This document shows, piece after piece, positions 8,174 to 17,016 of a DNA stretch of 64,000 nucleotides. Positions within the stretch are counted from its first letter, which is position 1. Each line of letters opens with the position of its first letter. The stretch is from contig NZ_JAOAOQ010000027.1 of NCBI RefSeq assembly GCF_030398385.1, positions 21,202 through 85,201 on the forward strand. The letters run 5' to 3'. The DNA is from Aquibium sp. ELW1220. Lineage in GTDB: Bacteria; Pseudomonadota; Alphaproteobacteria; Rhizobiales; Rhizobiaceae. Under the pieces are notes generated by a model. The model was not told where the DNA came from. It saw only the letters and a program-made list of their open reading frames with translations, and ran no database searches. Position numbers and translations under genes: made by a program.

Positions 8174-9418
8174 ATGACGGCGATCACGCGATCCGACGAC
8201 GTGCGGCGGCAGAACCGGCGCGTGGTGATTTCGGTACTGCGGCGCCACGGGCGCCTGTCGCGCACGGACATCTGTGCCTCGACCGGACTGTCGGCCTCCA
8301 CGGTCTCGGCCATCACCGCCGACCTGATCGGTGAGACCATCCTGCGCGAGGTGCGCGACGCAGAAGCGACGGGCGCGCGCCGCGGGCGCCCCCAGGTGGC
8401 GCTGGGCCTCAACCCGGAGGCGGCGACGGTGATCGCGGTCGTCCTGTCGATGAATTCGCTGTCGGCGGCGCTGATCAACTATGCGGGCGACGTGGTGGCG
8501 ACGGTGCAGCGCAGGCTGCCGACGCTGACCTTGCCGCGCGACGAACTGGTGCATGCGGCCGTCGCCATCACCGGCGACATGATCGCGCGGTCCGCGAAGG
8601 CCGGCACGCGGGTACGCCGCATCGTCTTCGGCGTGCAGGGCATCACGGATTCGCAGTCGCGCATGCTGTTGTGGTCGCCGATCACCCAGCACACCGACCT
8701 CGGTTTCGCCGACGCGGTGGAGGACGCCTTCGGCATCCCGACCACCATCGAGAACGACTGCAACATGATCGCGCTGGCACTGCGCGAGCACAGGCCGGAC
8801 CAGACCCGCGACAATTTCATCGCCGTCATGCTGTCGCACGGCATCGGCATGGGACTGGTGCTGAAGGGCCAGCTGTTCATGGGCACGACCTCCTCGGGCG
8901 CCGAGTTCGGCCACATGAACCACGTTCCGGAGGGCGCGCTCTGCCGCTGCGGCAAGCGCGGCTGCGTGGAGGCCTATGCCGGCAACTATGCCATCTGGCG
9001 CAGCGCCAGGGGCCTGCCGGAGGAGGACGCGCCGGCGATCGACATCGGCGACGAGGAAATGCAGGCGCTGGCCGACCTGGCGCGCGACCATGACGGGCCG
9101 GAGCGCGAGGCCTACCGCCGCGCCGGCGAGGCGCTGGGCTACGGGCTGGGCTCATTGTTCTCGCTGATCGACCCGGCGCCGGTGATCTTCATCGGCCAGG
9201 GCGCGCGGGCCTACGACCTGATCGAGGCGCCGATGCGCGAGGCGATGGCCAAGACGGCGGGCGGCCAGCACCACCGGTTGCCGCGCTTCGAGACCGAACC
9301 GGACGAGCGGCCGCTGATCCGCGAGGGCTGCGCCAGCCTGGCGCTGACCTTCGTCGACCGCGACATCTTTGCGGCGGGCGCGGCCGGGCCGCAGGACCTC
9401 CAGCGCGAGATCGCCTGA
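8174..9418 (+). CDS. ROK-family transcriptional regulator (xylose-type)
   Basis: A 414-residue protein with an N-terminal winged helix-turn-helix (RRHGRLSRTDICASTGLSAS) and a ROK sugar-kinase-like domain. The zinc motif GHMNHVP...CRCGKRGCVEAY is present. A glycine-rich segment (SHGIGMGLVLKG) corresponds to the sugar/nucleotide cleft. It most likely represses the divergent xylFH-ATPase unit until the sugar or a phosphorylated form binds. The start at 8174 is preferred over an upstream in-frame ATG at 8114 because AAGGAGG lies 11 bases before it, and because the upstream start would place the operator palindromes inside the coding sequence. Confidence 0.9.
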   Translation: MTAITRSDDVRRQNRRVVISVLRRHGRLSRTDICASTGLSASTVSAITADLIGETILREVRDAEATGARRGRPQVALGLNPEAATVIAVVLSMNSLSAALINYAGDVVATVQRRLPTLTLPRDELVHAAVAITGDMIARSAKAGTRVRRIVFGVQGITDSQSRMLLWSPITQHTDLGFADAVEDAFGIPTTIENDCNMIALALREHRPDQTRDNFIAVMLSHGIGMGLVLKGQLFMGTTSSGAEFGHMNHVPEGALCRCGKRGCVEAYAGNYAIWRSARGLPEEDAPAIDIGDEEMQALADLARDHDGPEREAYRRAGEALGYGLGSLFSLIDPAPVIFIGQGARAYDLIEAPMREAMAKTAGGQHHRLPRFETEPDERPLIREGCASLALTFVDRDIFAAGAAGPQDLQREIA

Positions 9419-9434
9419 AAGGCGGCGATGCGCC

Positions 9435-11051
9435 TCAGCCCGGCGTCCAGGCCACGGCCGGGCGGCCGCGCTCGACGATGTAGAAACCATCGGCGTCGAG
9501 CCGCTGCCAGGCGCCGGCCTCGCCGTCGGGCCAGAGCACGCGCAGCTCGGCGGACGTCGCCTCGCCCAACCCGAAATGCCGCCATCCGGCCTGGCCGGAC
9601 GCATGCCCCCCGCCGACCGTCACCTCGCGCCGCTGGACGCGATCGCCCGTGCGGACCTCGATCCAGGCGCCGATCGCATCGCGGTTGCCGCCCGGCTGTC
9701 GCAGTTCAAGCTGGAGCCAGCGGCCCGGCAGAGCCTCGGCGCTGCGCCAGACCTGCGCGGACGTCCAGCGGTTCACCACCAGCATGTCGAGCCGTCCGTC
9801 GAGGTTGAAGTCGGCGAGCGCCCCGCCGCGGCCGATCGCGGTGCTGGCGACGCCGGCCGTGTCACCGGCTTCGAGGAAGGTGCCGTCCGGCTTCTGCAGC
9901 AGGAGATTGTTGGGGTCCTCAGCCGCGAAATCGGGCATTTCGGCGACATTGCCCTTGACGACGAAGAGATCCGCCCGGCCGTCATTGTTGACGTCGTCGA
10001 ACTGCGCATGCCAGGCGGTCGACGGCTTGACCATGTCCCCGACATAGGGGCGGTGGGCGGTGACGCCGCGCGCGAAGGCGACGTCCTTGAAATCCGGCAG
10101 CGGCCCGCCGGCCGCAACGGGATCGGAAAGCGCCTGCAGCTTGTTGTCGGCCATGCTGGTCAGGAAATATTCGGGGTAGCCGTCGAGATCGACATCGTGG
10201 CTGGCGATGCCCATGCCCCAGATCTTGAGCGACTTCCACCCGTCGGAGGGTCCGTAGACGGTCGCGGCCTCGCCCGGCGCCAGACGCCAGAGCTGCTCCT
10301 GGCCACCCTTGTAGTACTCGCGGTCGTTGGAGACACGCAGGTCGGGCCTGCCCGACCGGTTCCAGTCGGTGAACAGGATGGAGAGCGCGCAGTAGCTGGG
10401 CACCAGCGGCTGCGGCGGGGCGAACGCCATCGCTGCGGCACCGGCCGGTCGGTGCAGCGAGTTGTCGGTGCAGGAGCCCCAGGGAAACGCCTCCTCCTTG
10501 CGGTCGATGTAGTTGCCGACGGCGAGCGTCGGCAAGGCCATGCCACGCTCCCAGGTCGCAGCGAAAGCCGTCGACCAGGCGTCGCCGCCGTCGAAGCCCC
10601 AGGCCTCGTTGGCGCGCTCGAACCGGCATTGGCCCAGCCCGCGCATGGCGAGGTTCTCGCCGACGCGCAGCAGCACGACGTCCTGGATGCCGTCGCCGTC
10701 GACGTCGAGCGGCCAGGCTCCGGAGACGCCCTCGACTTCGAGGCCGCTTTCCAACCGCTCGAAGCGCAGCGTGCCGCCGACGTCGCTCGCGTTGCGGTAC
10801 AGGGACGCCACCCCTGCCCCGCCCGCAATCAGTGCATCGGCCTTGCGGTCGCCGTCGCAGTCGAACACGGCCGTGCCGCCGCCGACCATGTATTCCCATT
10901 CGCCGGCATAGACGGTGTCAATGCCGGACGACGCCGTCTCCTCGACGAAACGGGGGACGACGACCGCCTCCTGCGCCGCGGCTTGCGCCGCCGCGAGCAG
11001 GGACGCGGCCGCCAGCAGCGGCAGGAGCCGACGGGTGTGGCGAGCGGTCAA
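9435..11051 (-). CDS. Secreted FG-GAP/VCBS repeat protein with ASPIC/UnbV domain (CRTAC1-like)
   Basis: A 538-residue protein with a signal peptide ending near AAAQA/AAQE. The body is a beta-propeller of FG-GAP/VCBS repeats with calcium-type loops DCDGDRKAD, DVDGDGIQD, DVDLDGYPE, DVNNDGRAD and DFNLDGRLD. The C-terminal 110 residues form an ASPIC/UnbV domain (GAWIEVRTGDRVQRREVTVG; HFGLGEATSAELRVLWPDG). Such proteins bind calcium and are found outside the membrane; the exact role is unknown. Its ATG overlaps the stop of the vanadium-haloperoxidase-like gene by four bases, so the two are co-translated and probably work together. The convergent ROK gene ends 16 bases away. Confidence 0.85.
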   Translation of the reverse strand: MTARHTRRLLPLLAAASLLAAAQAAAQEAVVVPRFVEETASSGIDTVYAGEWEYMVGGGTAVFDCDGDRKADALIAGGAGVASLYRNASDVGGTLRFERLESGLEVEGVSGAWPLDVDGDGIQDVVLLRVGENLAMRGLGQCRFERANEAWGFDGGDAWSTAFAATWERGMALPTLAVGNYIDRKEEAFPWGSCTDNSLHRPAGAAAMAFAPPQPLVPSYCALSILFTDWNRSGRPDLRVSNDREYYKGGQEQLWRLAPGEAATVYGPSDGWKSLKIWGMGIASHDVDLDGYPEYFLTSMADNKLQALSDPVAAGGPLPDFKDVAFARGVTAHRPYVGDMVKPSTAWHAQFDDVNNDGRADLFVVKGNVAEMPDFAAEDPNNLLLQKPDGTFLEAGDTAGVASTAIGRGGALADFNLDGRLDMLVVNRWTSAQVWRSAEALPGRWLQLELRQPGGNRDAIGAWIEVRTGDRVQRREVTVGGGHASGQAGWRHFGLGEATSAELRVLWPDGEAGAWQRLDADGFYIVERGRPAVAWTPG

Positions 11052-12367
11052 TTCCGGGTCCTCAGGGCCGTCACGTAGGCGCCGATGCAGCGGCCCTGCT
11101 CGAGCCCGCGCTCGATGGCGGCGCGGAAATGAATGCCGCCATAGAGACGCGACAGCGCGGCTTCCTCCGCCGCCGCCCAGAAACTCGCATAGGAGCGCGC
11201 CGGCAGTCCGTCGTCGACATGGGTGGCGTCCTCAAACGCGCGATCGGCGCCGAAGAGCCCGGCGAGAACCGCCGCTGCGGCACCGGACTGCGTGCTGTGG
11301 CCGCTCGGATATTCCGGGAAGGGCGGGGTGATGAGGATCGGCTCCCATTTCGGATCGATGACGCGGTGGATGTAGGTGACCGGGCGGATCAGGTCATATT
11401 CGAACTTGGCGTGCCAGCAGCCGATGAAGGCATCGGCCATGCCGGTGCCGAGCAGCGCGAGAGCCTCGGCCGTTCGGGCCGCGTCGGCGCCGTCATCCTC
11501 CAGGACCTGCAGCGCGATCGAGATCCAGTGGCCGGGCGGCGTGGGCGAGAGCATGGGATCGTCGGACCAGAAGCGCGCGATTTCCCGCTGCTCGGGCGTG
11601 AGATCGCGCACGGTGCGGTATACCTCCGCCGCCTCGCGGTAGAACGCGCTGCCGGGGTCTTCCGAATAGGCGGGGGGCGCAGGGATGCCGCAGGCGCTTC
11701 CGTCGGGCATCGCGAAGGTCCGGTTCGATCCCCAGCCGGGCAGGAGCGGCGCCTGCTGCTGGGCGACGAGGCTTGTGGGAACCCAGGCGTCCGGCGCGGC
11801 GCGCGGCCGGTAGGTCGCCGGAAACCCCATGTTCTCGACGACCGCGCCGCCATCGCCGCGCGACCAGGCGAGGATGTGGGCGGCGATCGCCTGCCCGTGC
11901 GCTTCGCTGCGCGCGACGGTTCCGGCGGGAAGGCCCGCGGCTGCCTTTGCCTGCAGCTTCTTGCCGAAGGACGAGATGGCGCGCTGGCCTGTCGGCCCGG
12001 TGTTGGAAAAGAGCTCGCGGACCACGTCGGCCATCGCTGCCTGGACGACGACCGCATCGGCATAGTCCCGTCCGCCTTCGCGCGACGGCAGGGGCTCAAG
12101 GCCGTTGAGCTGGCCGGCGAGCGAGTTCAGCCGCGCGTCGCCGGTGGCGAGCGCCTCGAAGGCGGCGATGCCGAGATAGGCGAAGGCACGGCTGGCGACC
12201 GGCGGCGAATAGGTCGGCGTGTGCCGGACGAGCTCGAGGGTGAGGCGGTACCAGTCGCGGATCGGCTCGACCGCGGCGCGGTCGTCCGCTCGGGCGGCCG
12301 ACGCGACGCCGAACAGGGCCAGAACGAGGATGACGAACGGGGCGACGATCCTGCCAAGCAAAGCCAT
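11048..12367 (-). CDS. Vanadium-dependent haloperoxidase/PAP2-superfamily exported protein
   Basis: A 439-residue protein with a signal peptide (MALLGRIVAPFVILVLALFG to ASAARA). The C-terminal half carries the vanadate/phosphate-binding motifs of the PAP2/haloperoxidase fold: KFEYDLIRP, PEYPSGHST and SRLYGGIHFRAAIERG. They supply the Lys, Arg, His and the axial His of the vanadate site. It could be a haloperoxidase or an acid phosphatase; sequence alone does not settle this. The ATG at 12365-12367 gives the signal peptide, whereas the open frame upstream does not. It overlaps the following CRTAC1-like gene (ATGA). Confidence 0.82.
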   Translation of the reverse strand: MALLGRIVAPFVILVLALFGVASAARADDRAAVEPIRDWYRLTLELVRHTPTYSPPVASRAFAYLGIAAFEALATGDARLNSLAGQLNGLEPLPSREGGRDYADAVVVQAAMADVVRELFSNTGPTGQRAISSFGKKLQAKAAAGLPAGTVARSEAHGQAIAAHILAWSRGDGGAVVENMGFPATYRPRAAPDAWVPTSLVAQQQAPLLPGWGSNRTFAMPDGSACGIPAPPAYSEDPGSAFYREAAEVYRTVRDLTPEQREIARFWSDDPMLSPTPPGHWISIALQVLEDDGADAARTAEALALLGTGMADAFIGCWHAKFEYDLIRPVTYIHRVIDPKWEPILITPPFPEYPSGHSTQSGAAAAVLAGLFGADRAFEDATHVDDGLPARSYASFWAAAEEAALSRLYGGIHFRAAIERGLEQGRCIGAYVTALRTRN

Positions 12368-12481
12368 CGATGATCCTCCCCACCGGCCCGAACGGCCGCG
12401 CGGGGAAGAAAGCACAGCCGGGAGGGAAAGGACAAGGGCGGGCGGGGGCAAGCGCCGCTCCGGCACCTCCGGCTCCGCCCA

Positions 12482-12814
12482 TCACCCCGCGGCGCGGTCG
12501 ATCACTTCCTCCGCCCACTGGTTGAGGCTCTTTCCGGAAAGCTCGGCCGCGAGGGCTGCCTTGCGGTGCACCTCCGGGCTGACGCGGAACATCATCTTGC
12601 CCGAATAGGGCTTCTGCGGTTCCTTTCCGATCCTGGCGCAGGTTTCGAGATAGTCGTCCACGGCTTCGTGGAAGGCTGTCCGCAACGCCTCGACGTTGTC
12701 TGCATGAAAACCAACGCCGTCCCGGATGCCCGCGATCTGGCCGAACAGGATCCCGTCCTCGTCGTCATACTCAATGCGGGCAGAATAGCCCTTGAAGGTC
12801 ATCACGTTGTTCAT
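12482..12814 (-). CDS. hicB: HicB-family antitoxin
   Basis: A 110-residue protein with the HicB partial RNase H-like fold (YSARIEYDDEDGILFGQIAG; FHEAVDDYLETCARIGKEP) in residues 5-68. A C-terminal ribbon-helix-helix-like DNA-binding part follows (MMFRVSPEVHRKAALAAELS). It neutralises HicA and usually autoregulates the pair. It overlaps the upstream hicA-like gene by four bases, in the order toxin then antitoxin. The arrangement is a complete type II toxin-antitoxin unit next to a patch of gene debris, a common setting for such modules. Confidence 0.88.
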   Translation of the reverse strand: MNNVMTFKGYSARIEYDDEDGILFGQIAGIRDGVGFHADNVEALRTAFHEAVDDYLETCARIGKEPQKPYSGKMMFRVSPEVHRKAALAAELSGKSLNQWAEEVIDRAAG

Positions 12815-13065
12815 GGCTTGATTCCCAACCTGATCAGGAACGCCCGGGCGGCACGCACCTGATAGCGCTTTGCTTCCTTGGCCGGATGGGGACGATGAAA
12901 GCTCTCGACCTCACCATCCTTCTCGAAACGAACACGAGAGCCGTTTCCCTCGACGATCCGGCATCCGACCGCAACGAGCAGGCTTTCCACGGCAGTCCAT
13001 TCTAAGGCGCCCGATACCGGGTCCTTGAAAAGCGTCGCGAGGGTCTTCCGCTGCTTTCCGTTCAT
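12811..13065 (-). CDS. hicA: HicA-like mRNA interferase toxin
   Basis: An 84-residue dsRBD-like protein: RKTLATLFKDPVSGALEWTAVESLL, then GCRIVEGNGSRVRFEKDG and FHRPHP near residues 55-60. Classical HicA has a catalytic His in a GSH motif. Here the equivalent is GSR, as in the longer HicA-like subfamily that retains HRPHP, so activity may differ. The ATG at 13063-13065 is chosen over an upstream in-frame Met because the family begins there. It lies immediately upstream of, and overlaps, hicB. Confidence 0.82.
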   Translation of the reverse strand: MNGKQRKTLATLFKDPVSGALEWTAVESLLVAVGCRIVEGNGSRVRFEKDGEVESFHRPHPAKEAKRYQVRAARAFLIRLGIKP

Positions 13066-13121
13066 GGCAGCAATATACCGGCTGCTAGCACTTCGTGCAA
13101 GCATCTGCGGTTCGTGCTCGC

Positions 13122-13209
13122 GTCACGCCGATGGCGTAGCCGGAGCGGAGGATGGTACGGATGACGTCGGGCATGCGGCCGTTGTTGACAGACTTGCGCG
13201 GGCGCCCGA
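13122..13209 (-). pseudogene. Duplicated 3' fragment of phoB
   Basis: These 88 bases closely match the 3' end of the intact phoB about 330 bases to the right, including the stretch encoding VNNGRMPDVIRTI. The copy has point changes (LRSGYAI for RGAGYAI), lacks the phoB stop and runs on out of register. Only the last 27 or so codons are present, without receiver domain or start. It is a remnant of a partial duplication or of an insertion using phoB. The rest of 13066-13447 has no convincing gene. A frame on the minus strand ending near 13245 (VEVFDPSGRLPKNQLSWY) could be the tail of another lost gene. Confidence 0.8.
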
Positions 13210-13367
13210 AAGGCTCAGCGAGCGGGATGCTGGTGACCGGGAATGATCAATACCAGGAGAGCTGGTTCTTCGGCAGGCGTCCGCTCGGATCGAAGACCTC
13301 GACGCGGTGGGGACACCAGAGCGCCCGTGGGCGGCGAAACCGAAACGACATTCATTGCCCGACTCCC

Positions 13368-13409
13368 TGCCCCGACTTGAGACAAAACTGCCCCGATTTG
13401 AGACAAAAC
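13368..13409 (+). repeat. Two tandem 21-base direct repeats
   Basis: Positions 13368-13388 and 13389-13409 are head-to-tail copies of a 21-base unit containing TTGAGACAAAAC and differing at one base (CCCCGACTTG versus CCCCGATTTG). They lie in the non-coding patch between hicA and phoB, downstream of the phoB fragment. Function unknown. Confidence 0.85.
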
Positions 13410-13447
13410 ATAGGGCAGTACGGTTAGGACTCCAAGGGTCCGCCCCC

Positions 13448-14137
13448 TCACGCCTCGCGGATGGCGTAGCCGGCGCCGCGGATGGTGCGGATGACGTCGG
13501 GCATGCGGCCGTTGTTGACGGCCTTGCGCAGGCGCCCGACATGGACGTCGACGGTGCGCTCGTCGATGTAGATCGTCTCGCCCCAGACATTGTCGAGAAG
13601 CTGGCCGCGCGAAAAGACGCGACCGGGATGCTGCATCAGGAATTCGAGCAGGCGGAACTCGGTCGGGCCGAGCTTGATCTCGGCCTTGCGGCGGTAGACC
13701 CGGTGCGCCTCGCGGTCGAGCACGATGTCGCCGACCTTGAGCACGGAAGACAGCACTTCGGGCTTGGCACGGCGCAGCAGCGCCCGGACGCGGGCGACGA
13801 ATTCGGGCGTCGAGAAGGGCTTGACCAGATAGTCGTCGGCGCCGGTGGACAGGCCGCGGACGCGGTCGCTCTCCTCGCCGCGGGCCGTCAGCATGATGAT
13901 CGGGAGGCGCTCCGTCTCGGGCCGCATCCGCAGGCGGCGGCACAGCTCGATGCCGGAAATGCCGGGCACCATCCAGTCGAGGACGAGCAGATCCGGCACG
14001 CTCTCCTGCAGCCGGATCTCGGCCTCGTCGCCCCGGGTGATGATCTCGACCTGGTAGCCCTCGGCCTCGAGGTTGTATTTCAGGAGGACGCAGAGCGGCT
14101 CCTCGTCCTCCACGACCATCACCTTGGCGGCGATCAT
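13448..14137 (-). CDS. phoB: Phosphate regulon response regulator PhoB
   Basis: A 229-residue OmpR/PhoB-type regulator. The receiver domain (1-120) has VVEDEEP, phospho-acceptor D54 in LVLDWMVPG, TARG and the invariant Lys in LVKPF. The winged-helix DNA-binding domain (about 130-228) has LGPTEFRLLEFLMQHPGRVF and TVDVHVGRLRKAVNN. It binds Pho boxes such as the one before pstS when phosphate is scarce. It is the last gene of the pstSCAB-phoU-phoB run, 14 bases after phoU. No phoR is adjacent. A decayed copy of its 3' end lies just downstream. Confidence 0.96.
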   Translation of the reverse strand: MIAAKVMVVEDEEPLCVLLKYNLEAEGYQVEIITRGDEAEIRLQESVPDLLVLDWMVPGISGIELCRRLRMRPETERLPIIMLTARGEESDRVRGLSTGADDYLVKPFSTPEFVARVRALLRRAKPEVLSSVLKVGDIVLDREAHRVYRRKAEIKLGPTEFRLLEFLMQHPGRVFSRGQLLDNVWGETIYIDERTVDVHVGRLRKAVNNGRMPDVIRTIRGAGYAIREA

Positions 14138-14151
14138 CTATCCGTCGTCCT

Positions 14152-14859
14152 TCAGGCAGTGGCGTCGGAGACGGCGGTCTCGTCGACGCGCGGACGGGAC
14201 ATCGGCAGCTGCCGGCCCGTCATGACGTAGTAGGCGTTCTCGGCGATGTTGGTGACGTGGTCGCCGATGCGCTCGAGGTTCTTGGCGCAGAACAGGAGGT
14301 GCGTGCAGGCGGTGATGTTGCGCGGATCCTCCATCATGTAGGTGAGGAGTTCGCGGAAGATCGCCGTGTACTGGATGTCGATCTTCTCGTCGTCGGCACG
14401 CAGCGCGGGCAGTTCCTCGGCGCGGCGCTCGGCATAGAGCGCCACGACGCCGCTGACCTGGTCGTGCACCAGCGAGGCCATCGAATCGATCGAGTGCGAC
14501 AGCGGCTTGGGCGTCGCCGACTGGCCGACAGCGCCGACCCGCTTGGCGATGTTCTTGGCGAGATCGCCGACGCGCTCGAGGTCGGCGGCCATGCGGATGG
14601 CCGAGACGACGGCGCGCAGATCCTGCGCCATCGGCTGGCGCCGGGCGATCAGCGTGATCGCCTGCTCGTCGAGCTCGCGCTGCTTGGCGTCCATGATGGC
14701 GTCGTCGGAGATGATGCGCTGCGCCAGCGCATTGTCCGACGACAGGAGCGCACGGGTGGCGTCGGCGACCATCGAGGCCGACAGCGCGCCCATCTCGCGG
14801 ATCAGCCTGTCGATGGATTCGAGTTCCTGGTCGAAGGAGGCAACGGTGTGCTCACCCAT
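14152..14859 (-). CDS. phoU: Phosphate transport system regulator PhoU
   Basis: A 235-residue all-helical protein with two PhoU repeats. Conserved segments include ELESIDRLIREMGALS, ITLIARRQPMAQDLRAVVSAI, ADLERVGDLAKNIA in the first repeat and NLERIGDHVTNIAENAYY in the second. The E-x-x-x-D metal motifs are intact. PhoU links the Pst transporter to the sensor kinase and represses the Pho regulon when phosphate is plentiful. It lies between pstB and phoB on the same strand, with short gaps on both sides, in the usual rhizobial order. Confidence 0.96.
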   Translation of the reverse strand: MGEHTVASFDQELESIDRLIREMGALSASMVADATRALLSSDNALAQRIISDDAIMDAKQRELDEQAITLIARRQPMAQDLRAVVSAIRMAADLERVGDLAKNIAKRVGAVGQSATPKPLSHSIDSMASLVHDQVSGVVALYAERRAEELPALRADDEKIDIQYTAIFRELLTYMMEDPRNITACTHLLFCAKNLERIGDHVTNIAENAYYVMTGRQLPMSRPRVDETAVSDATA

Positions 14860-14887
14860 GGTCTGTCCTCGTCTTTCTGGACCGGCG

Positions 14888-15703
14888 TCAGCCGAAGCGG
14901 CCGGTGATGTAGTCCTGGGTGCGCTTGTCGTCGGGGTTGGTGAACATCTTGTCGGTCGGCCCCTCCTCGACGAGGTAGCCGATGTGGAACATGGCGGTGC
15001 GCTGCGACACGCGCGCCGCCTGCTGCATCGAGTGCGTCACGATCACGATGGTGTAGTTCTGGCGCAGTTCGTCGATCAGCTCCTCCACCTTGGCGGTGGC
15101 GATCGGATCGAGCGCCGAGCAGGGCTCGTCCATCAGGATCACCTCGGGCGACACCGCGATGGCGCGGGCGATGCACAGGCGCTGCTGCTGGCCGCCGGAC
15201 AGGCCGGTGCCGGATTCCTGCAGGCGGTCCTTCACCTCGTCCCAGATCGCGGCCTTGCGCAGGCTCTTCTCGACCACCTCGTCCATCTCGGCCTTCGACT
15301 TGGTCAGGCCGTGGATGCGTGGGCCGTAGGCGATGTTCTCGTAGATCGACTTCGGGAACGGATTCGGCTTCTGGAACACCATGCCGACGCGGGCGCGAAG
15401 CTCGACGACGTCGATGGAGGGATCGTAGACGTCCTCCTGGTCGAGCGTGATCTTGCCGCCGACGCGGCAGCCGTCGATCGTGTCGTTCATGCGGTTGAGG
15501 CAGCGCAGGAAGGTTGACTTGCCGCAGCCCGACGGGCCGATCAGCGCGGTCACCTGGCGCTCGGGCACCGCGAGATCGACGCCGTACAGCGCCTGCTTCT
15601 CGCCGTAGTGCACGGTGACCTTGTCACCGCGAATCTTGATCCTGGGTTCGTTCGTCATGGGCGACAGCTTCTGCTCGATGGAGGCTTCGTTCAGCATGTT
15701 CAT
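14888..15703 (-). CDS. pstB: Phosphate ABC transporter ATP-binding protein PstB
   Basis: A 271-residue ATPase with Walker [11 protein letters not shown]-loop [11 protein letters not shown], signature LSGGQQQR, Walker B VILMDEP and the PstB-specific [12 protein letters not shown] and [12 protein letters not shown]. It energises high-affinity phosphate import through PstCA. Two Met (residues 1 and 16) could start it; [11 protein letters not shown] from 15703 gives 14 bases to pstA and is taken here. It is the fourth gene of the pst run. Confidence 0.97.
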   Translation of the reverse strand: MNMLNEASIEQKLSPMTNEPRIKIRGDKVTVHYGEKQALYGVDLAVPERQVTALIGPSGCGKSTFLRCLNRMNDTIDGCRVGGKITLDQEDVYDPSIDVVELRARVGMVFQKPNPFPKSIYENIAYGPRIHGLTKSKAEMDEVVEKSLRKAAIWDEVKDRLQESGTGLSGGQQQRLCIARAIAVSPEVILMDEPCSALDPIATAKVEELIDELRQNYTIVIVTHSMQQAARVSQRTAMFHIGYLVEEGPTDKMFTNPDDKRTQDYITGRFG

Positions 15704-15717
15704 GTCTTTCTACTCCA

Positions 15718-17016
15718 TTACCAGCGGCGCTCGAAGCGCTGCCTCAGGAAGATGGCGATCCCGTTCATCACGACGAGGAAACCGAGCAGCACCAGAATGG
15801 CGGCCGAGGTTCGCGCCACGAAGCCGCGCTCGGGGCTGTCGGCCCAGATGTAGATCTGCGTCGGCAGGGCGGTCGAAGCTTCGAACACGCCCTCGGGCGG
15901 GCTGGTGATGAAGGCGTTCATGCCGATGAGCAGCAGCGGCGCCGTCTCGCCGAGCGCCTGGGCAAGACCGATGATCGTGCCGGTCATGATCGAGGGCATG
16001 GCGAGCGGCAGGATGTGGTGGAAGATCGCCTCGTGCTTCGATGCGCCGACGCCCAGCGCGGCTTCGCGGATCGACGAGGGAACCGAGGTCAGCGCGGCGC
16101 GCGTCACGATGATGATGGTCGGCAGCGTCATCAGCGCGAGCACCATGCCGCCGACGATCGGCGCCGAGCGCGGCAGGCCGAACGTGCCCAGGAACACGGC
16201 GAGGCCGAGGAGACCGAAAACCACGGAGGGCACCGCCGCGAGATTGTTGATGTTGATCTCGATCAGGTCGGTGATGCGGTTCTTCGGCGCGAACTCCTCG
16301 AGATAGATCGCGGCGGCGATGCCGACCGGGAAAGAGATGAGGAAGCAGACCAGAAGCAGCCAGAAGGAGCCGGAGATGGCGCCGGCCAGGCCGGCCAGCT
16401 CGGGGAAGCGGCTGTCCGAATTGAAGAGAAGGGCCCAGTTGAAGGGACGCGAGATCGCACCCTGCTGCTCCAGCGCATTGTAGAACTCGATCTGCTTGTC
16501 TGTAACCCGGCGCTGGTCTTCGGGCAGGTCGGTGTTCACGAGCCCCTTGGCCAGCTGGTCGAACGGATCCGACAGCGGCACCACGAAGGTGGCCCTGCCG
16601 TCGAGCAGAGCCGGCTCGGCCAGGATCCGGTCACGGATCAGGAACGGCGCCGACGAGGTGAACAGCGAGAAGTAGTCGCGCTCGTCCGAACGCGAGAGTT
16701 CGCCGATGTCGTCACGCACGGCATCGCGGAAGATGTTGCGCCAGTTCGCTTCCATCGGGTTCTGGCGGTCGAACTCGGCGGCGCTGAAATCGATGTCGAT
16801 CGTCACCATCGACTGCCTGAAGGCATTCGAGCCGGTGTAGATCAGGGTCCCGACCAGCGTGGCCAGGAAGCCGAGGGCGAAGGCGATGGCGACCATGCCG
16901 TAGATCTGCAGCCGGCGGTCGGCCGCGTAGCGGGCCTTGCGGCGCGCCGCCATGGCGTCCGACTTCCAGGCGACCAGACCGCCGGTGCCTGCCGGGGTGG
17001 CGTCCGAGATTGCCAT
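15718..17016 (-). CDS. pstA: Phosphate ABC transporter permease PstA
   Basis: A 432-residue permease. It is longer than enteric PstA (about 296 residues) because of an N-terminal extension of the DUF3333 type with one membrane segment (MVAIAFALGFLATLVGTLIY) and a periplasmic part. The C-terminal BPD_transp_1 domain has six predicted helices and the coupling motif EAALGVGASKHEAIFHHILP. With PstC it forms the transmembrane channel for phosphate. The start codon overlaps the pstC stop by one base. Confidence 0.95.
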   Translation of the reverse strand: MAISDATPAGTGGLVAWKSDAMAARRKARYAADRRLQIYGMVAIAFALGFLATLVGTLIYTGSNAFRQSMVTIDIDFSAAEFDRQNPMEANWRNIFRDAVRDDIGELSRSDERDYFSLFTSSAPFLIRDRILAEPALLDGRATFVVPLSDPFDQLAKGLVNTDLPEDQRRVTDKQIEFYNALEQQGAISRPFNWALLFNSDSRFPELAGLAGAISGSFWLLLVCFLISFPVGIAAAIYLEEFAPKNRITDLIEININNLAAVPSVVFGLLGLAVFLGTFGLPRSAPIVGGMVLALMTLPTIIIVTRAALTSVPSSIREAALGVGASKHEAIFHHILPLAMPSIMTGTIIGLAQALGETAPLLLIGMNAFITSPPEGVFEASTALPTQIYIWADSPERGFVARTSAAILVLLGFLVVMNGIAIFLRQRFERRW

